From NCBI RefSeq assembly GCF_025352645.1, contig NZ_JANXSO010000075.1:1-35239 (forward strand): a DNA stretch of 35,239 nt. Direction: 5' to 3'. The notes beneath the pieces were generated by a model, which was not told the DNA's origin, searched no databases, and was given only the letters and a program-made list of their open reading frames with translations. The stretch is from Iodobacter sp. (GTDB taxonomy: Bacteria > Pseudomonadota > Gammaproteobacteria > Burkholderiales > Chitinibacteraceae). Below, piece after piece: positions 15,804 through 25,436 of the stretch. The position numbers were made by a program, and so were the translations under genes. Within the stretch, counting starts at the first letter, position 1, and each line of letters opens with the position of its first letter.

Positions 15804-17114
15804 TTAAGGTATAGCTAAGTTACTAAAGTTTTTCCTAACAAACTCGCTACTAAACTGTCCTAATAAGCGATGAGTATGCGTAGTTGGGTGCATATTATCC
15901 CAAAATACAAATTCATCTGGATTGGAGCATTCTGGGCGTGGTTTTTGTGCCTGCATATATACGGTGCTGGCCGTAGAATTAATATTTAAGCAAGATTGCG
16001 TGGTGTTTTTTACATTGTATTTACTAGGGTGATCTAATAAATCAGTAAACATGGTATTGGTATCAAAGAGTTGAATATTTAAACGCGCCCCATGTTTAAC
16101 CCGCAGCGCTTTTAATAACAGAGCGAGCCGCTGATTGTAATCAATCACTTGCGCCGCCACTTTATCCGCGTCATTACGCATTTTAAATACCGGCACCCGC
16201 GCTATATTGGGTAGATTAAGTAGCAATATATTGCTGCCGCCCGCTGCAATCAGCTTATCTAAAGCCGTGGTTTGTGCCGTAATCAATTGATCGACACTAC
16301 GGCCATAGTTTAATAAATCATTCCCACCAATAAGCATGGTGAACAAAGTATTTTCGGGGCGATATGCTGGCGCTTGTGACATATATTCCGTCCAAGACTG
16401 CACCTGTTGAATAAGCCCTGGCACCACTAAATGCGTATCCGCTGCAGAGCCACCAATAGCCCAATTATAAAGAGGCAATTTTAAATTGTCGGCCAAATAC
16501 TCAACCCAAACATGGTCATTACTAAAGCGGCCAATAAACCACGCTTTTGAATTCGGTAATTTCCACATTGAGGCGTTATACATATTTTGCGTATCAGAAA
16601 GACTATCACCAAAGGCAATGACTTTATTGAGCGTATGACTTTGCGTTGCCTGATCATTAGTCCATACCGTGGCATTAAACGATAGAGCATTATTGGCCGC
16701 GGCCACCAGTGCCACCGGCGTTTTAACGCCCAGCTGACTTAATGTTTGTCTACAAATGCTGCTCAGGGTATCTTGGGCTACATCGCTATAAAACATATTC
16801 TTCCACTGGAATTGGCCATCTGCCCACCAGTTGCCATAGAGCTTGTAATAAGCACCGCTACTTGGATCCGTCGCCCAAGCATAAGTTGTGGCAGGCTGAC
16901 TTAATTCATCCTTTAGCCGGTAATAGCAACGCAAATAGGTGTAAGTGTAACCACCTAAGCGCATTGCCCTAGCGGCTGCGGGGGCATTTCGCAATTCTGC
17001 GGCACTGAGTGGTTTTTCCGCAGATAACACGCCACCTAACTGCGCATCAGGGCTTTCATCGGCAAAAACTACGGCGGAAGAGATCAGCAAGCTAGTTAGT
17101 AATAAATATCGCAT
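15804..17114 (-). CDS. Secreted GDSL/SGNH-family lipase or acyltransferase
   Basis: A 436-residue exported hydrolase with a clear signal peptide (MRYLLLTSLLISSAVVFA, cleavage near residue 18). After a 160-residue N-terminal region, the SGNH blocks appear in order: FGDSLSDTQN with nucleophile Ser171, AIGGSAADTH (about 219-228) giving the oxyanion Gly, IGGND with Asn265, and DNMHPTTHTH with Asp406 and His409. This organisation, including the late D-x-x-H block, resembles the secreted lysophospholipase A / glycerophospholipid-cholesterol acyltransferase group (for example Legionella PlaA or Aeromonas GCAT) and the thermolabile haemolysins. The substrate is probably a phospholipid or other ester. 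It converges with ansB; no partner gene such as a foldase is next to it. Confidence 0.85.
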   Translation of the reverse strand: MRYLLLTSLLISSAVVFADESPDAQLGGVLSAEKPLSAAELRNAPAAARAMRLGGYTYTYLRCYYRLKDELSQPATTYAWATDPSSGAYYKLYGNWWADGQFQWKNMFYSDVAQDTLSSICRQTLSQLGVKTPVALVAAANNALSFNATVWTNDQATQSHTLNKVIAFGDSLSDTQNMYNASMWKLPNSKAWFIGRFSNDHVWVEYLADNLKLPLYNWAIGGSAADTHLVVPGLIQQVQSWTEYMSQAPAYRPENTLFTMLIGGNDLLNYGRSVDQLITAQTTALDKLIAAGGSNILLLNLPNIARVPVFKMRNDADKVAAQVIDYNQRLALLLKALRVKHGARLNIQLFDTNTMFTDLLDHPSKYNVKNTTQSCLNINSTASTVYMQAQKPRPECSNPDEFVFWDNMHPTTHTHRLLGQFSSEFVRKNFSNLAIP

Positions 17115-17206
17115 CGATGGTTATCCACTCAGAATATTATCATTTACTTATACTAATCCAACCCCAAAGCACAACCTATACCTTGAAACACCCATACACA
17201 GCCAAT

Positions 17207-17243
17207 AAAAAAGGCGAAAAGCTTGCTGCTTTTCGCCTTTAAA
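17207..17243. terminator. Bidirectional terminator between lipase promoter region and astE
   Basis: Stem AAGGCGAAAAGC (17211-17222) with GCTTTTCGCCTT (17228-17239), loop of 5 nt, A-run before and T-rich/A-rich flanks after. On the minus strand it lies 35 bp past the astE stop and ends the ast cluster. Confidence 0.85.
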
Positions 17244-17277
17244 ATAACTAACAATCAAACACCGCCTTTAAACTCGA

Positions 17278-18285
17278 TTACCGCGCATAGCCTTGTGCAG
17301 GAACAATGACCAAGGCGGCACGCTGGCCAATGCTGATATCTGGGTTAGGGAAGATCAATCTGGCATCTATCTCATTCACCACATGCTGAATATCCCCCTC
17401 TTCGGCCAATAGCGTACCAAGCGGCAATGGGGCAAAGTTATCTGTATGGGCATCAATGTGCAAGGTAAATGTATTACTTTGCTTGATAATCTCGCGCGAA
17501 ACTTTAAACAGGCGGATATGCGCCGGAACCACCTCGCACTCTGGTAACGCCCCACTGATCATGTTTTCTAAATAAGCGTGCATTTTGCTTAGATCAAGCA
17601 CCGCGTTCTGGCCAAAGGGCATGGCTCTGCCCAGCTCGATCGTAAACGCTGCGGCCCCACAATATTGGCTAGAAAAGAAAGAAAACGTTGTGGAGGTGGT
17701 GGATTGCATGAGCACCGCATCTACCCCAGCAGCAGCCAAGCGCGCCACTTGCAAGGGCTCAAAATTACGCCCATGTGGTGGCAAGGGGTAGATGGCAAAC
17801 TTTTCAATTAATGAGCCATGAATAGCCGTGTGTAAATCGTAATGCAGGCGCGGCTTACCGTCCTGAATAGAGCGAGAAAAAAACCGCATCAGCTGCATTT
17901 CTAGCATGGCAGCACGGCGCGCCTCCATGCCATCTTCTACCTCGGGCCTGCGGCAGAATAAGCGATTCATATCCTGCTCAATGCAGCGCACCCCTTGGCG
18001 CATTGCCTCAACATTGCCAAATATGCAGAGTACGCGGGCGCGTACGCGCAGCTCACCGCTTAGAATTTGACTCACCAACTGATCTAATAGCTCGACCGGA
18101 GCGGTTTCATTGCCGTGTATCCCACAGCTTAGTACCACATCTAATTGCCGATCACTGGGGTCTTTAGGCTCAAAGCGGATGACGCCCTCGTCCATGACTT
18201 GCACATGGGTGCCATTAGGGAGGCAATAAGGCAAGGCAATCGACGTTTTTCCTGCCAAGATTTGTGCTAAAAAAGAAGGATTCAT
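17278..18285 (-). CDS. astE: Succinylglutamate desuccinylase (last AST-pathway step)
   Basis: A 335-residue zinc enzyme of the M14-like/aspartoacylase group that cleaves N-succinylglutamate to glutamate and succinate. Zinc ligands are seen as His57 and Glu60 in CGIHGNETAP and His152 in HYDLHTAIHG. Glu217 in TIELGR is the catalytic base. Length equals that of characterised AstE. The Shine-Dalgarno is weak. The gene is last in the cluster and separated from astB by 163 bp that contain a hairpin, so it may be expressed below the others or from an extra promoter. Confidence 0.93.
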   Translation of the reverse strand: MNPSFLAQILAGKTSIALPYCLPNGTHVQVMDEGVIRFEPKDPSDRQLDVVLSCGIHGNETAPVELLDQLVSQILSGELRVRARVLCIFGNVEAMRQGVRCIEQDMNRLFCRRPEVEDGMEARRAAMLEMQLMRFFSRSIQDGKPRLHYDLHTAIHGSLIEKFAIYPLPPHGRNFEPLQVARLAAAGVDAVLMQSTTSTTFSFFSSQYCGAAAFTIELGRAMPFGQNAVLDLSKMHAYLENMISGALPECEVVPAHIRLFKVSREIIKQSNTFTLHIDAHTDNFAPLPLGTLLAEEGDIQHVVNEIDARLIFPNPDISIGQRAALVIVPAQGYAR

Positions 18286-18388
18286 TTTAGGTCTATGTCT
18301 TTGGTAACTTAATGAAGTCTAGGCCCTGTTGGTGTTTTTTTCACGCTAGCAAACATCAATAGCCTTAAGCACTTCTGCAGCTAGATAT

Positions 18389-18422
18389 AATGTAAGGGCC
18401 CAGCAAGTAGTACCCTTACATT
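18389..18422. repeat. Hairpin in the astB-astE gap
   Basis: Arms AATGTAAGGG (18389-18398) and CCCTTACATT (18413-18422) are exact inverse complements with a 14-nt loop. No long T-run follows on the minus strand (the transcribed direction), so it is more likely a processing, stability or partial-attenuation element than a full terminator. Confidence 0.5.
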
Positions 18423-18448
18423 TTGTTGCCGCATATCAGTGATATTAA

Positions 18449-19786
18449 TCAGCTTAACTGACAAGGGTAAATTGAGCCTAAATGTAAAATCTGCGTTAAT
18501 TCATCCAAAGCCGTGCGCACTTCAGTAATTAACTGAGGGTCAACCAAATCCGCTTCGGTTAGGCGATCACGGTAGTGCTGATCCACCCAGTTATTTAGGC
18601 GGGTAAATAGTTGATCGTTCATCCAGATATGTGGATTCACTGCCGCCAGCTCTTGCTCTTGCAAAGCCACGCGTAAACGTAAGCAAGCTGGGCCGCCCCC
18701 GTTTTGCATGCTTTGTTTTAAATCGAACACCATCAGCTCGGCAATCGGCCCATTACTGGCCAGCATTCCTTGTAAGTACTCCCAAACCGCAGGCGTAGCG
18801 CGGCATTCATCGGGTACAACTAAGTTTTGACGGCCATCGCCACGCGCTAATAATTGGCTATTAAATAGGTAGGACTTCACCGCGTCCGCCACACTCACTT
18901 GAGCCAACGGCACTTCAATCACTTGTAAGCCACCACCCAGCTTAGCGTCTAGCTCGGCGTATACGGCGGCTTGGCGCAAAAATGCAGTTTCGTGGCTAAA
19001 CAAAACATTTTGATTGCCCACCGAAATCACATCATTATGAAATACACCCGCATCGATCACGGCGGGGTTTTGCTGAGCAAAGACTAGCTTATCAGCGCTT
19101 AAGCCATGTAAGCGGGCAATCGCCTCCCCCGCTTCACGCGTTTGCCTTGCGGGGAATTTCTGCGGCTCAGTTTCACCCCCCCAATGCTGACGGCCATACA
19201 CAAAGAACTCCACCCCAGGCTTGCCGTAGTCATGACAAAAACGGGTGTGATTGGCCGCGCCTTCATCGCCAAACACCGCCTGCATAGGCAGAGCATCATG
19301 ATGGGCAAATACCGCATCATTATTAAACATCGCTTTAAGCGAGCGCGTGGTTTGCCCGTGCTCAATAGCGCGGTGAAATTTATTTTGTAAATTTGCCGCC
19401 GTAAAGTGCACACGGCCATCGCGGGTGTCGGCCGATGGGCTCACCGTTGCGGCATTGGCAGTCCACATACTGGATGCAGATGACACATTGGCCAACAAGC
19501 CTGGTGATGTTTTGGCGACCGCAGCCAATACCGCTGCATCCTCCCCAGCAAAGCCTAGTTCACGCAGTAAGCCAATGGCTGGGCGCTCTTGCGGCACAAA
19601 TACGCCCTGCTTATAACCCATATCGGCCAGCGCTTTCATTTTAGCGAGACCTTGCTTGGCCGCCTCACGCGGATTGGCGGCTTTATTGGCATTGGATGTG
19701 GAAGCCACATTGCCAAAAGAATGACCGCCGTAATGGTGGGTTGGGCCAACTAAACCGTCAAAATTCGCTTCAAAACTCGTCGACAT
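18449..19786 (-). CDS. astB: N-succinylarginine dihydrolase
   Basis: A 445-residue enzyme that converts N2-succinylarginine to N2-succinylornithine, 2 ammonia and CO2, the second step of the arginine succinyltransferase pathway. It matches AstB from end to end: [18 protein letters not shown] near the N-terminus, the [16 protein letters not shown] segment, [10 protein letters not shown] carrying an active-site His, and [14 protein letters not shown] near residue 345-358, whose Cys is the nucleophile in this guanidine-modifying family. The start ATG at 19786 is chosen because AAGGAA lies 8 nt upstream and the family begins here; the open frame extends 18 codons further into astD without support. 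It is 4 nt from the astD stop, so translational coupling is likely. Confidence 0.95.
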   Translation of the reverse strand: MSTSFEANFDGLVGPTHHYGGHSFGNVASTSNANKAANPREAAKQGLAKMKALADMGYKQGVFVPQERPAIGLLRELGFAGEDAAVLAAVAKTSPGLLANVSSASSMWTANAATVSPSADTRDGRVHFTAANLQNKFHRAIEHGQTTRSLKAMFNNDAVFAHHDALPMQAVFGDEGAANHTRFCHDYGKPGVEFFVYGRQHWGGETEPQKFPARQTREAGEAIARLHGLSADKLVFAQQNPAVIDAGVFHNDVISVGNQNVLFSHETAFLRQAAVYAELDAKLGGGLQVIEVPLAQVSVADAVKSYLFNSQLLARGDGRQNLVVPDECRATPAVWEYLQGMLASNGPIAELMVFDLKQSMQNGGGPACLRLRVALQEQELAAVNPHIWMNDQLFTRLNNWVDQHYRDRLTEADLVDPQLITEVRTALDELTQILHLGSIYPCQLS

Positions 19787-19790
19787 GTAT

Positions 19791-21260
<1,470 letters not shown>

Positions 21261-22286
21261 CTACTCCTTAGCAGAAAGCGGTACGGCGCGTACGCTATCT
21301 CCATTGGCAATACCCAATTGATCTAAGCTGGCTTGGCTTAATTGCAAGCTGTGCTTGGATTTATGCGCCATAGCAATAACACAGCGAAACCCTAATAGCT
21401 GACGATTAGAAACCAAGTACGGCACACCACCATCAGCGGCCACATCGGCTAATTCAGCGGCATAACAATGACTAGCCCGCACCGCGCGAATTTGATTTAA
21501 ATCGCACTCCAGCGTTGGGCCGGCATCAAAAATATCGACATAACCTTGGTAGCGAAAGCCTTCCGCCTCCAACATGGCTCGTGCTGGGCGGGTTGCACTG
21601 TGCACTTCTGCGATCGATGCACGGGCTTCATCGGATAAAAAGCAGGTATAGATTGGGTGCTGCGGCATCAGCTCCGCAATAAAGGATTTGCTGCCCACAT
21701 AAGATAAGAAATCCGCGCGGGCAAAATCCATACGAAAGAAATGACGCCCTAAGCTTTCCCAAAATGGCGAGCAACCCGCCTCATCCGAAATGCCGCGCAT
21801 TTCAGCAATAATCCGCTGCGAAAACCGCTCGGCGTGCTCCGCCATAAATAAGAAACGTGCCTTAGACAACAAGCTGCCATTGCCGTCTTTACGGTAGTCG
21901 GGTAGTAAAAATAGTGAGCACAGCTCACTTGAGCCAGTCATATCACTGTTTAAAAATAAGGTGGCTAGCTGCTTATAAATACCCAGCTCACGCGAAGCAT
22001 GCACATTCAGGCCAACGCGGTAGTTGTACCAAGTTTCATGCATCCCAACTGCCGCTTCAATGGCAGAAGTGCCGACTATTTTTCCGCTGATTTCATCTTC
22101 CAGCACAAAAACATAGCTGGCGTCTGCAATATCTGGCGCCGCCGCATTTAAAGACGCTTCGCTGGCCAGAATACGGGTAGACAAGCGCTCGGGATTGGCT
22201 TGTAAGGTAGTTACCCCCACCCCAGCGTCTTTAGCTAAATTTAATAGCGCGGGTAAATCTCCAGTCTCAATTGGACGGATCAACAT
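21261..22286 (-). CDS. astA: Arginine N-succinyltransferase
   Basis: A 341-residue acyl-CoA N-acyltransferase-fold enzyme that uses succinyl-CoA to succinylate the alpha-amino group of arginine, starting the AST pathway. MLIRPIETGDLPALLNLA at the N-terminus, the LCSLFLLPDYRKDGNGSLLSKARFLFM region (written here only as the central LFLLPDYRKDGNG motif, about residues 125-140) and FRMDFARADFLS are strongly AstA-like. There is one copy, as in enterobacteria, and not the aruF/aruG pair of pseudomonads. It leads the astA-astD-astB-astE order. The start has AAAGGAG 8 nt upstream. The aminotransferase astC, commonly first in the operon, is not here. Confidence 0.94.
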   Translation of the reverse strand: MLIRPIETGDLPALLNLAKDAGVGVTTLQANPERLSTRILASEASLNAAAPDIADASYVFVLEDEISGKIVGTSAIEAAVGMHETWYNYRVGLNVHASRELGIYKQLATLFLNSDMTGSSELCSLFLLPDYRKDGNGSLLSKARFLFMAEHAERFSQRIIAEMRGISDEAGCSPFWESLGRHFFRMDFARADFLSYVGSKSFIAELMPQHPIYTCFLSDEARASIAEVHSATRPARAMLEAEGFRYQGYVDIFDAGPTLECDLNQIRAVRASHCYAAELADVAADGGVPYLVSNRQLLGFRCVIAMAHKSKHSLQLSQASLDQLGIANGDSVRAVPLSAKE

Positions 22287-22867
22287 ACAAAAAACTCCTT
22301 TAAACCCAGACCTGATACGAACACGAATTCAGGCGCTGCAGGCATTTGATTCATTTCTGAGGAAGTTACTGTCTTCAACCCCAAGCCTCAGGCAATGCCG
22401 AAGAGGGATAAACCTATGAGAGCAAAGGTAAATTCAGCGTAAATTCACACTATTTACCCGCAAAACAGAAAGGATGCAGATACCAACAGAGCCTAGAGAG
22501 CCTAGCAAAGCTCACCCTGTATTACATCGGGACAAGTCCCAACTGAAGACTATCCTTCTGCAAATAGTGGGCAGTGCAGCATATTGCTTTCAAGTTTGCT
22601 TAATATTGACTATGAATAACTCATAGCGTAGCTGACACAAAGCACAGAAATAACTGGCCACAAGCTCAGTAGAGGGCGAATTATCGTCAAGAATGCGTAT
22701 GGCTGCACCTATTTAAGCACTATGAATTAGAAACAAAGCGGAAAGCTAGGGTGATTAAAACCAACAAATCACTTTAAAAACCACGTCTTAAGCAATGACT
22801 TACATAAGCATACTTACGCGCCACTACTCGCGAGTTTTGATCTCCCGGCCCTAAGCAGGATGCCCTT
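22287..22867. other. Divergent intergenic region, ast cluster / chemosensory operon
   Basis: About 580 bp between divergent genes. Promoters for both operons must lie here. I find neither a convincing sigma-54 element for ast nor a sigma-28 element for the chemosensory operon. Four ATTCA half-sites (separate entry) and a weak GTGATT/AATCAC inverted repeat at 22751-22772 are the only structures noted. Confidence 0.5.
22327..22447. promoter_or_regulatory. Cluster of four ATTCA half-sites upstream of astA (possible ArgR region)
   Basis: ATTCA occurs at 22327-22331, 22349-22353, 22432-22436 and 22443-22447. The last two are 11 bp apart, one helical turn. ATTCA/TGAAT is the half-site of ArgR boxes, and ArgR activates ast operons in enterobacteria. 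The sites are in the same orientation and do not form a full box, so this is suggestive only. Confidence 0.3.
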
Positions 22868-23185
22868 ATGCCGATTACACACAGTACGAACAACAAGCTT
22901 TGCTCGATTACGATTAGTGGAGAAATGTCGATTTACACCGCAAAACTTACTCAATCCACCCTAATAGAGCTGCTACAAACCGAAGGCCAGATTCATATTG
23001 ATCTATCCGAAGTCAGTGATATCGACAGCACAGGAGTCCAGCTTTTACTAAGCCTTAAAAACTTTGCCAATACACAAAACATCCCCCTACAATTTCATGG
23101 GCACAGCCAATGCGTATTAGATGTGATCGATCTTTACAATATTGCTGCCGAGCTAGGGGATCCTTTGGTGTTAACCCAACGCTAA
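22868..23185 (+). CDS. STAS-domain protein (anti-sigma-factor-antagonist-like)
   Basis: A 105-residue single STAS domain. The IDLSEVSDIDSTGVQLLLSL stretch (about 44-63) holds the phosphorylatable Ser of the DSTG motif, as in SpoIIAA-type antagonists. Such proteins bind partner proteins depending on Ser phosphorylation. No anti-sigma kinase or PP2C phosphatase is next to it. It is the first gene of the chemosensory operon, 50 bp before cheA, in the place where some alternative chemotaxis clusters have a STAS gene. The role may be in tuning the kinase or the output, but this is an inference. The start ATG has AGGA 8 nt upstream. Confidence 0.85.
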   Translation: MPITHSTNNKLCSITISGEMSIYTAKLTQSTLIELLQTEGQIHIDLSEVSDIDSTGVQLLLSLKNFANTQNIPLQFHGHSQCVLDVIDLYNIAAELGDPLVLTQR

Positions 23186-23235
23186 AGACTTAGGTTTTCC
23201 TTAGAGCGCCGCTCAGGCTGTGCAAGGAGTAAAAA

Positions 23236-25419
23236 ATGGATCTAGACTCCGCTAGAGGTGCGCTCATCGAAGAGGCGCGAGATTTACTGATGTCGATGGA
23301 ATCAGCGCTGCTGACTATCGAAGACGAAAGTGTCAGCGAGGATGAAATTGCGGCTCTATTCAGGGTGGCTCACACCATTAAAGGCTCGGCAGGGCTGTTT
23401 GCTTTAGATCTTATTGTTGATTTTACGCACAGCATGGAAAGTGTGCTGGATTTAGTCAGGAGCAAAGAAGTAACTATTGATGGCATCATGATTTCATTAT
23501 TACTACATTGCAAAGACTATCTCAGTTTATTAATTGGTGCTGTAGAAAACAAAACAGAGCATATCGATCCAGATTCAAAGAATCGCAACTTATTATTAAC
23601 ACAGCTCGATTTCTATCTAAATACTTCTAATGGTTTGAAAGTACTAGAAGTAGACAACCCAATAGAAAAAGACCAGCAAACCAGCCGAGATGATGCGCAC
23701 TGGCATATCTCATTACGTTTTGCTAAGCACATTTTGCAAAATGGCTTAGATCCTTTGGCTTTTATTACCTATCTAGCCACATTAGGCAGAATTAGTTATA
23801 TCTATACAATAACCGACAAAATACCTCCATTAGCAGAAATGGATGCCGAGCACTGCTATCTAGGATTTGAAATTGATTTGGAATCAAGTGCGGATAAACA
23901 AACTATTGAAAATGCTTTTGAATTTATTAGAAAAGATAGCACTATACGCATTATTGCACCCCATTCAGAAATACAAGATTATATTGATTTAATTCACTCT
24001 CTACCTGAATCACCAAAATTACTTGGCGAGATTCTTATTAAGGGTAAATCTATCACACCATTAGAATTGGAAGAAATTTTACACATCCAAAGATCAAGGC
24101 CTGAGCGCCCTTTAGGTAGTATTTTTATTGAGGAGAATATAGTAGCTGCTCCAATCGTTGAAGCGGCACTGATTAAACAAAAGCAAAGTGCTGACAAAAA
24201 GAGCCAAGAATTAAAATTTATTAAAGTTGAAGCGGGCAAGCTAGATTTTCTTATTAATTTAGTTGGGGAGTTAGTGATTGCAGGCGCGGCGGCCAATTTA
24301 ATTTCAAAAAAAATCAAAGATCCTAGCATGTTTGAAGCCTGTACTAATCTTTCTGATTTAGTAGAGCAGATTAGAGATGGCGCACTGAATTTAAGAATGG
24401 TACAAATTAAAGAAGTTTTCGATCGATTTCCTAGGGTAATTAGAGACGCATCTAAGGATTTAGAAAAACAAATCGAGCTTAAATTAATCGGCACAGAAAC
24501 CGAACTTGATAAAAGCATGATAGAAAAATTGAATGATCCATTAATGCATATTGTTAGAAATGCGATTGATCATGGGATTGAGCCACCACAAGAGCGTATT
24601 GCCAAAGGAAAGCCTGCTCAAGGGGAATTAACGCTGAGTGCTTTCCATGAATCAGGCAGTGTAGTGATTGAGATAAGCGATGATGGTGCAGGACTAAACA
24701 AAGAACGAATTTTAAAAAAAGCAATAGAAAAAAAATTGATTAACAAAGATGCAGTATTAAATGAGTATGAGATTTATCAGCTAATCTTTGAGCCCGGCTT
24801 TTCTACCGCAGAAAAAATAACCCACCTCTCTGGCCGAGGAGTAGGTATGGATGTAGTCAGACGCAACATTGAACAATTACGTGGCGAGGTAGAAGTATTA
24901 TCAGAAGAAGGCACGGGCAGTATTTTTAGAATTCGCTTACCACTCACTATGGCTATTATTGATGGCTTTCAAGTACAAGTAGCCAATGCTACGTTTGTGA
25001 TTCCACTGGATTTGGTTTTAGAGTGCGCAGATCTTACGCCCGAGAGCGAACAGCACAACTTTGTTAATTTACGTGGCAAGGTATTGCCTTTTATTCGCCT
25101 GCGTGATTTATTTGATTTACCCGAAAACACGGCAGAAAGAGAAAGTATTGTGATTGTACAATACGGGCAAAACCGTGCAGGCTTAGTTGTCGACAAATTA
25201 ATTGGCGAATTTCAGGCCGTTATTAAGCCATTGGGTTTATTATTTAGAGAAGTAAAGGGCATTAGCGGATCAACCATTTTAGGCACAGGCCAAGTTGCTT
25301 TAATTTTAGATATCGCTCAATTAGTGCAATTTGCACACAAGAAATCTCATATAGAACAAACAAGCCAAATACGACACTTAAGCATAAAAACACCCTTATC
25401 GCTAATCAACAACAAATAA
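23236..25419 (+). CDS. cheA: Chemotaxis histidine kinase CheA
   Basis: A 727-residue cytoplasmic sensor kinase. Domains in order: HPt with phospho-accepting His46 in VAHTIKGSAG; a ferredoxin-like P2-type domain about 158-245 (HWHISLRF, DPLAFITYLATLG, CYLGFEIDL); an unusual helical insert about 260-316 with two LGxIxI...-type repeats; the P3 dimerisation region from about 330 (LDFLINLVGELVIA); the ATPase with N box HIVRNAIDHGIE, G1 DDGAG and G2 GRGVGMDVV; and a C-terminal CheW-like domain. All catalytic boxes look intact. The start has AAGGAG 6 nt upstream. It phosphorylates CheB and, by context, the REC-EAL protein of the same operon. Confidence 0.95.
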   Translation: MDLDSARGALIEEARDLLMSMESALLTIEDESVSEDEIAALFRVAHTIKGSAGLFALDLIVDFTHSMESVLDLVRSKEVTIDGIMISLLLHCKDYLSLLIGAVENKTEHIDPDSKNRNLLLTQLDFYLNTSNGLKVLEVDNPIEKDQQTSRDDAHWHISLRFAKHILQNGLDPLAFITYLATLGRISYIYTITDKIPPLAEMDAEHCYLGFEIDLESSADKQTIENAFEFIRKDSTIRIIAPHSEIQDYIDLIHSLPESPKLLGEILIKGKSITPLELEEILHIQRSRPERPLGSIFIEENIVAAPIVEAALIKQKQSADKKSQELKFIKVEAGKLDFLINLVGELVIAGAAANLISKKIKDPSMFEACTNLSDLVEQIRDGALNLRMVQIKEVFDRFPRVIRDASKDLEKQIELKLIGTETELDKSMIEKLNDPLMHIVRNAIDHGIEPPQERIAKGKPAQGELTLSAFHESGSVVIEISDDGAGLNKERILKKAIEKKLINKDAVLNEYEIYQLIFEPGFSTAEKITHLSGRGVGMDVVRRNIEQLRGEVEVLSEEGTGSIFRIRLPLTMAIIDGFQVQVANATFVIPLDLVLECADLTPESEQHNFVNLRGKVLPFIRLRDLFDLPENTAERESIVIVQYGQNRAGLVVDKLIGEFQAVIKPLGLLFREVKGISGSTILGTGQVALILDIAQLVQFAHKKSHIEQTSQIRHLSIKTPLSLINNK

Positions 25420-25436
25420 AGTGTTTGGAGAGAAAA

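Noticed and set aside
22287-22867. Sigma-54 promoter for the ast cluster
   Set aside because: I looked for GG-N10-GC elements of TGGCAC-N5-TTGC type on the minus strand. The closest candidate near 22560 reads CC at the -24 position and was dropped.
23994-24518. 174-codon minus-strand open frame inside cheA
   Set aside because: Antisense to conserved CheA sequence; composition is low-complexity Ser/Leu/Ile and there is no ribosome-binding site of note.
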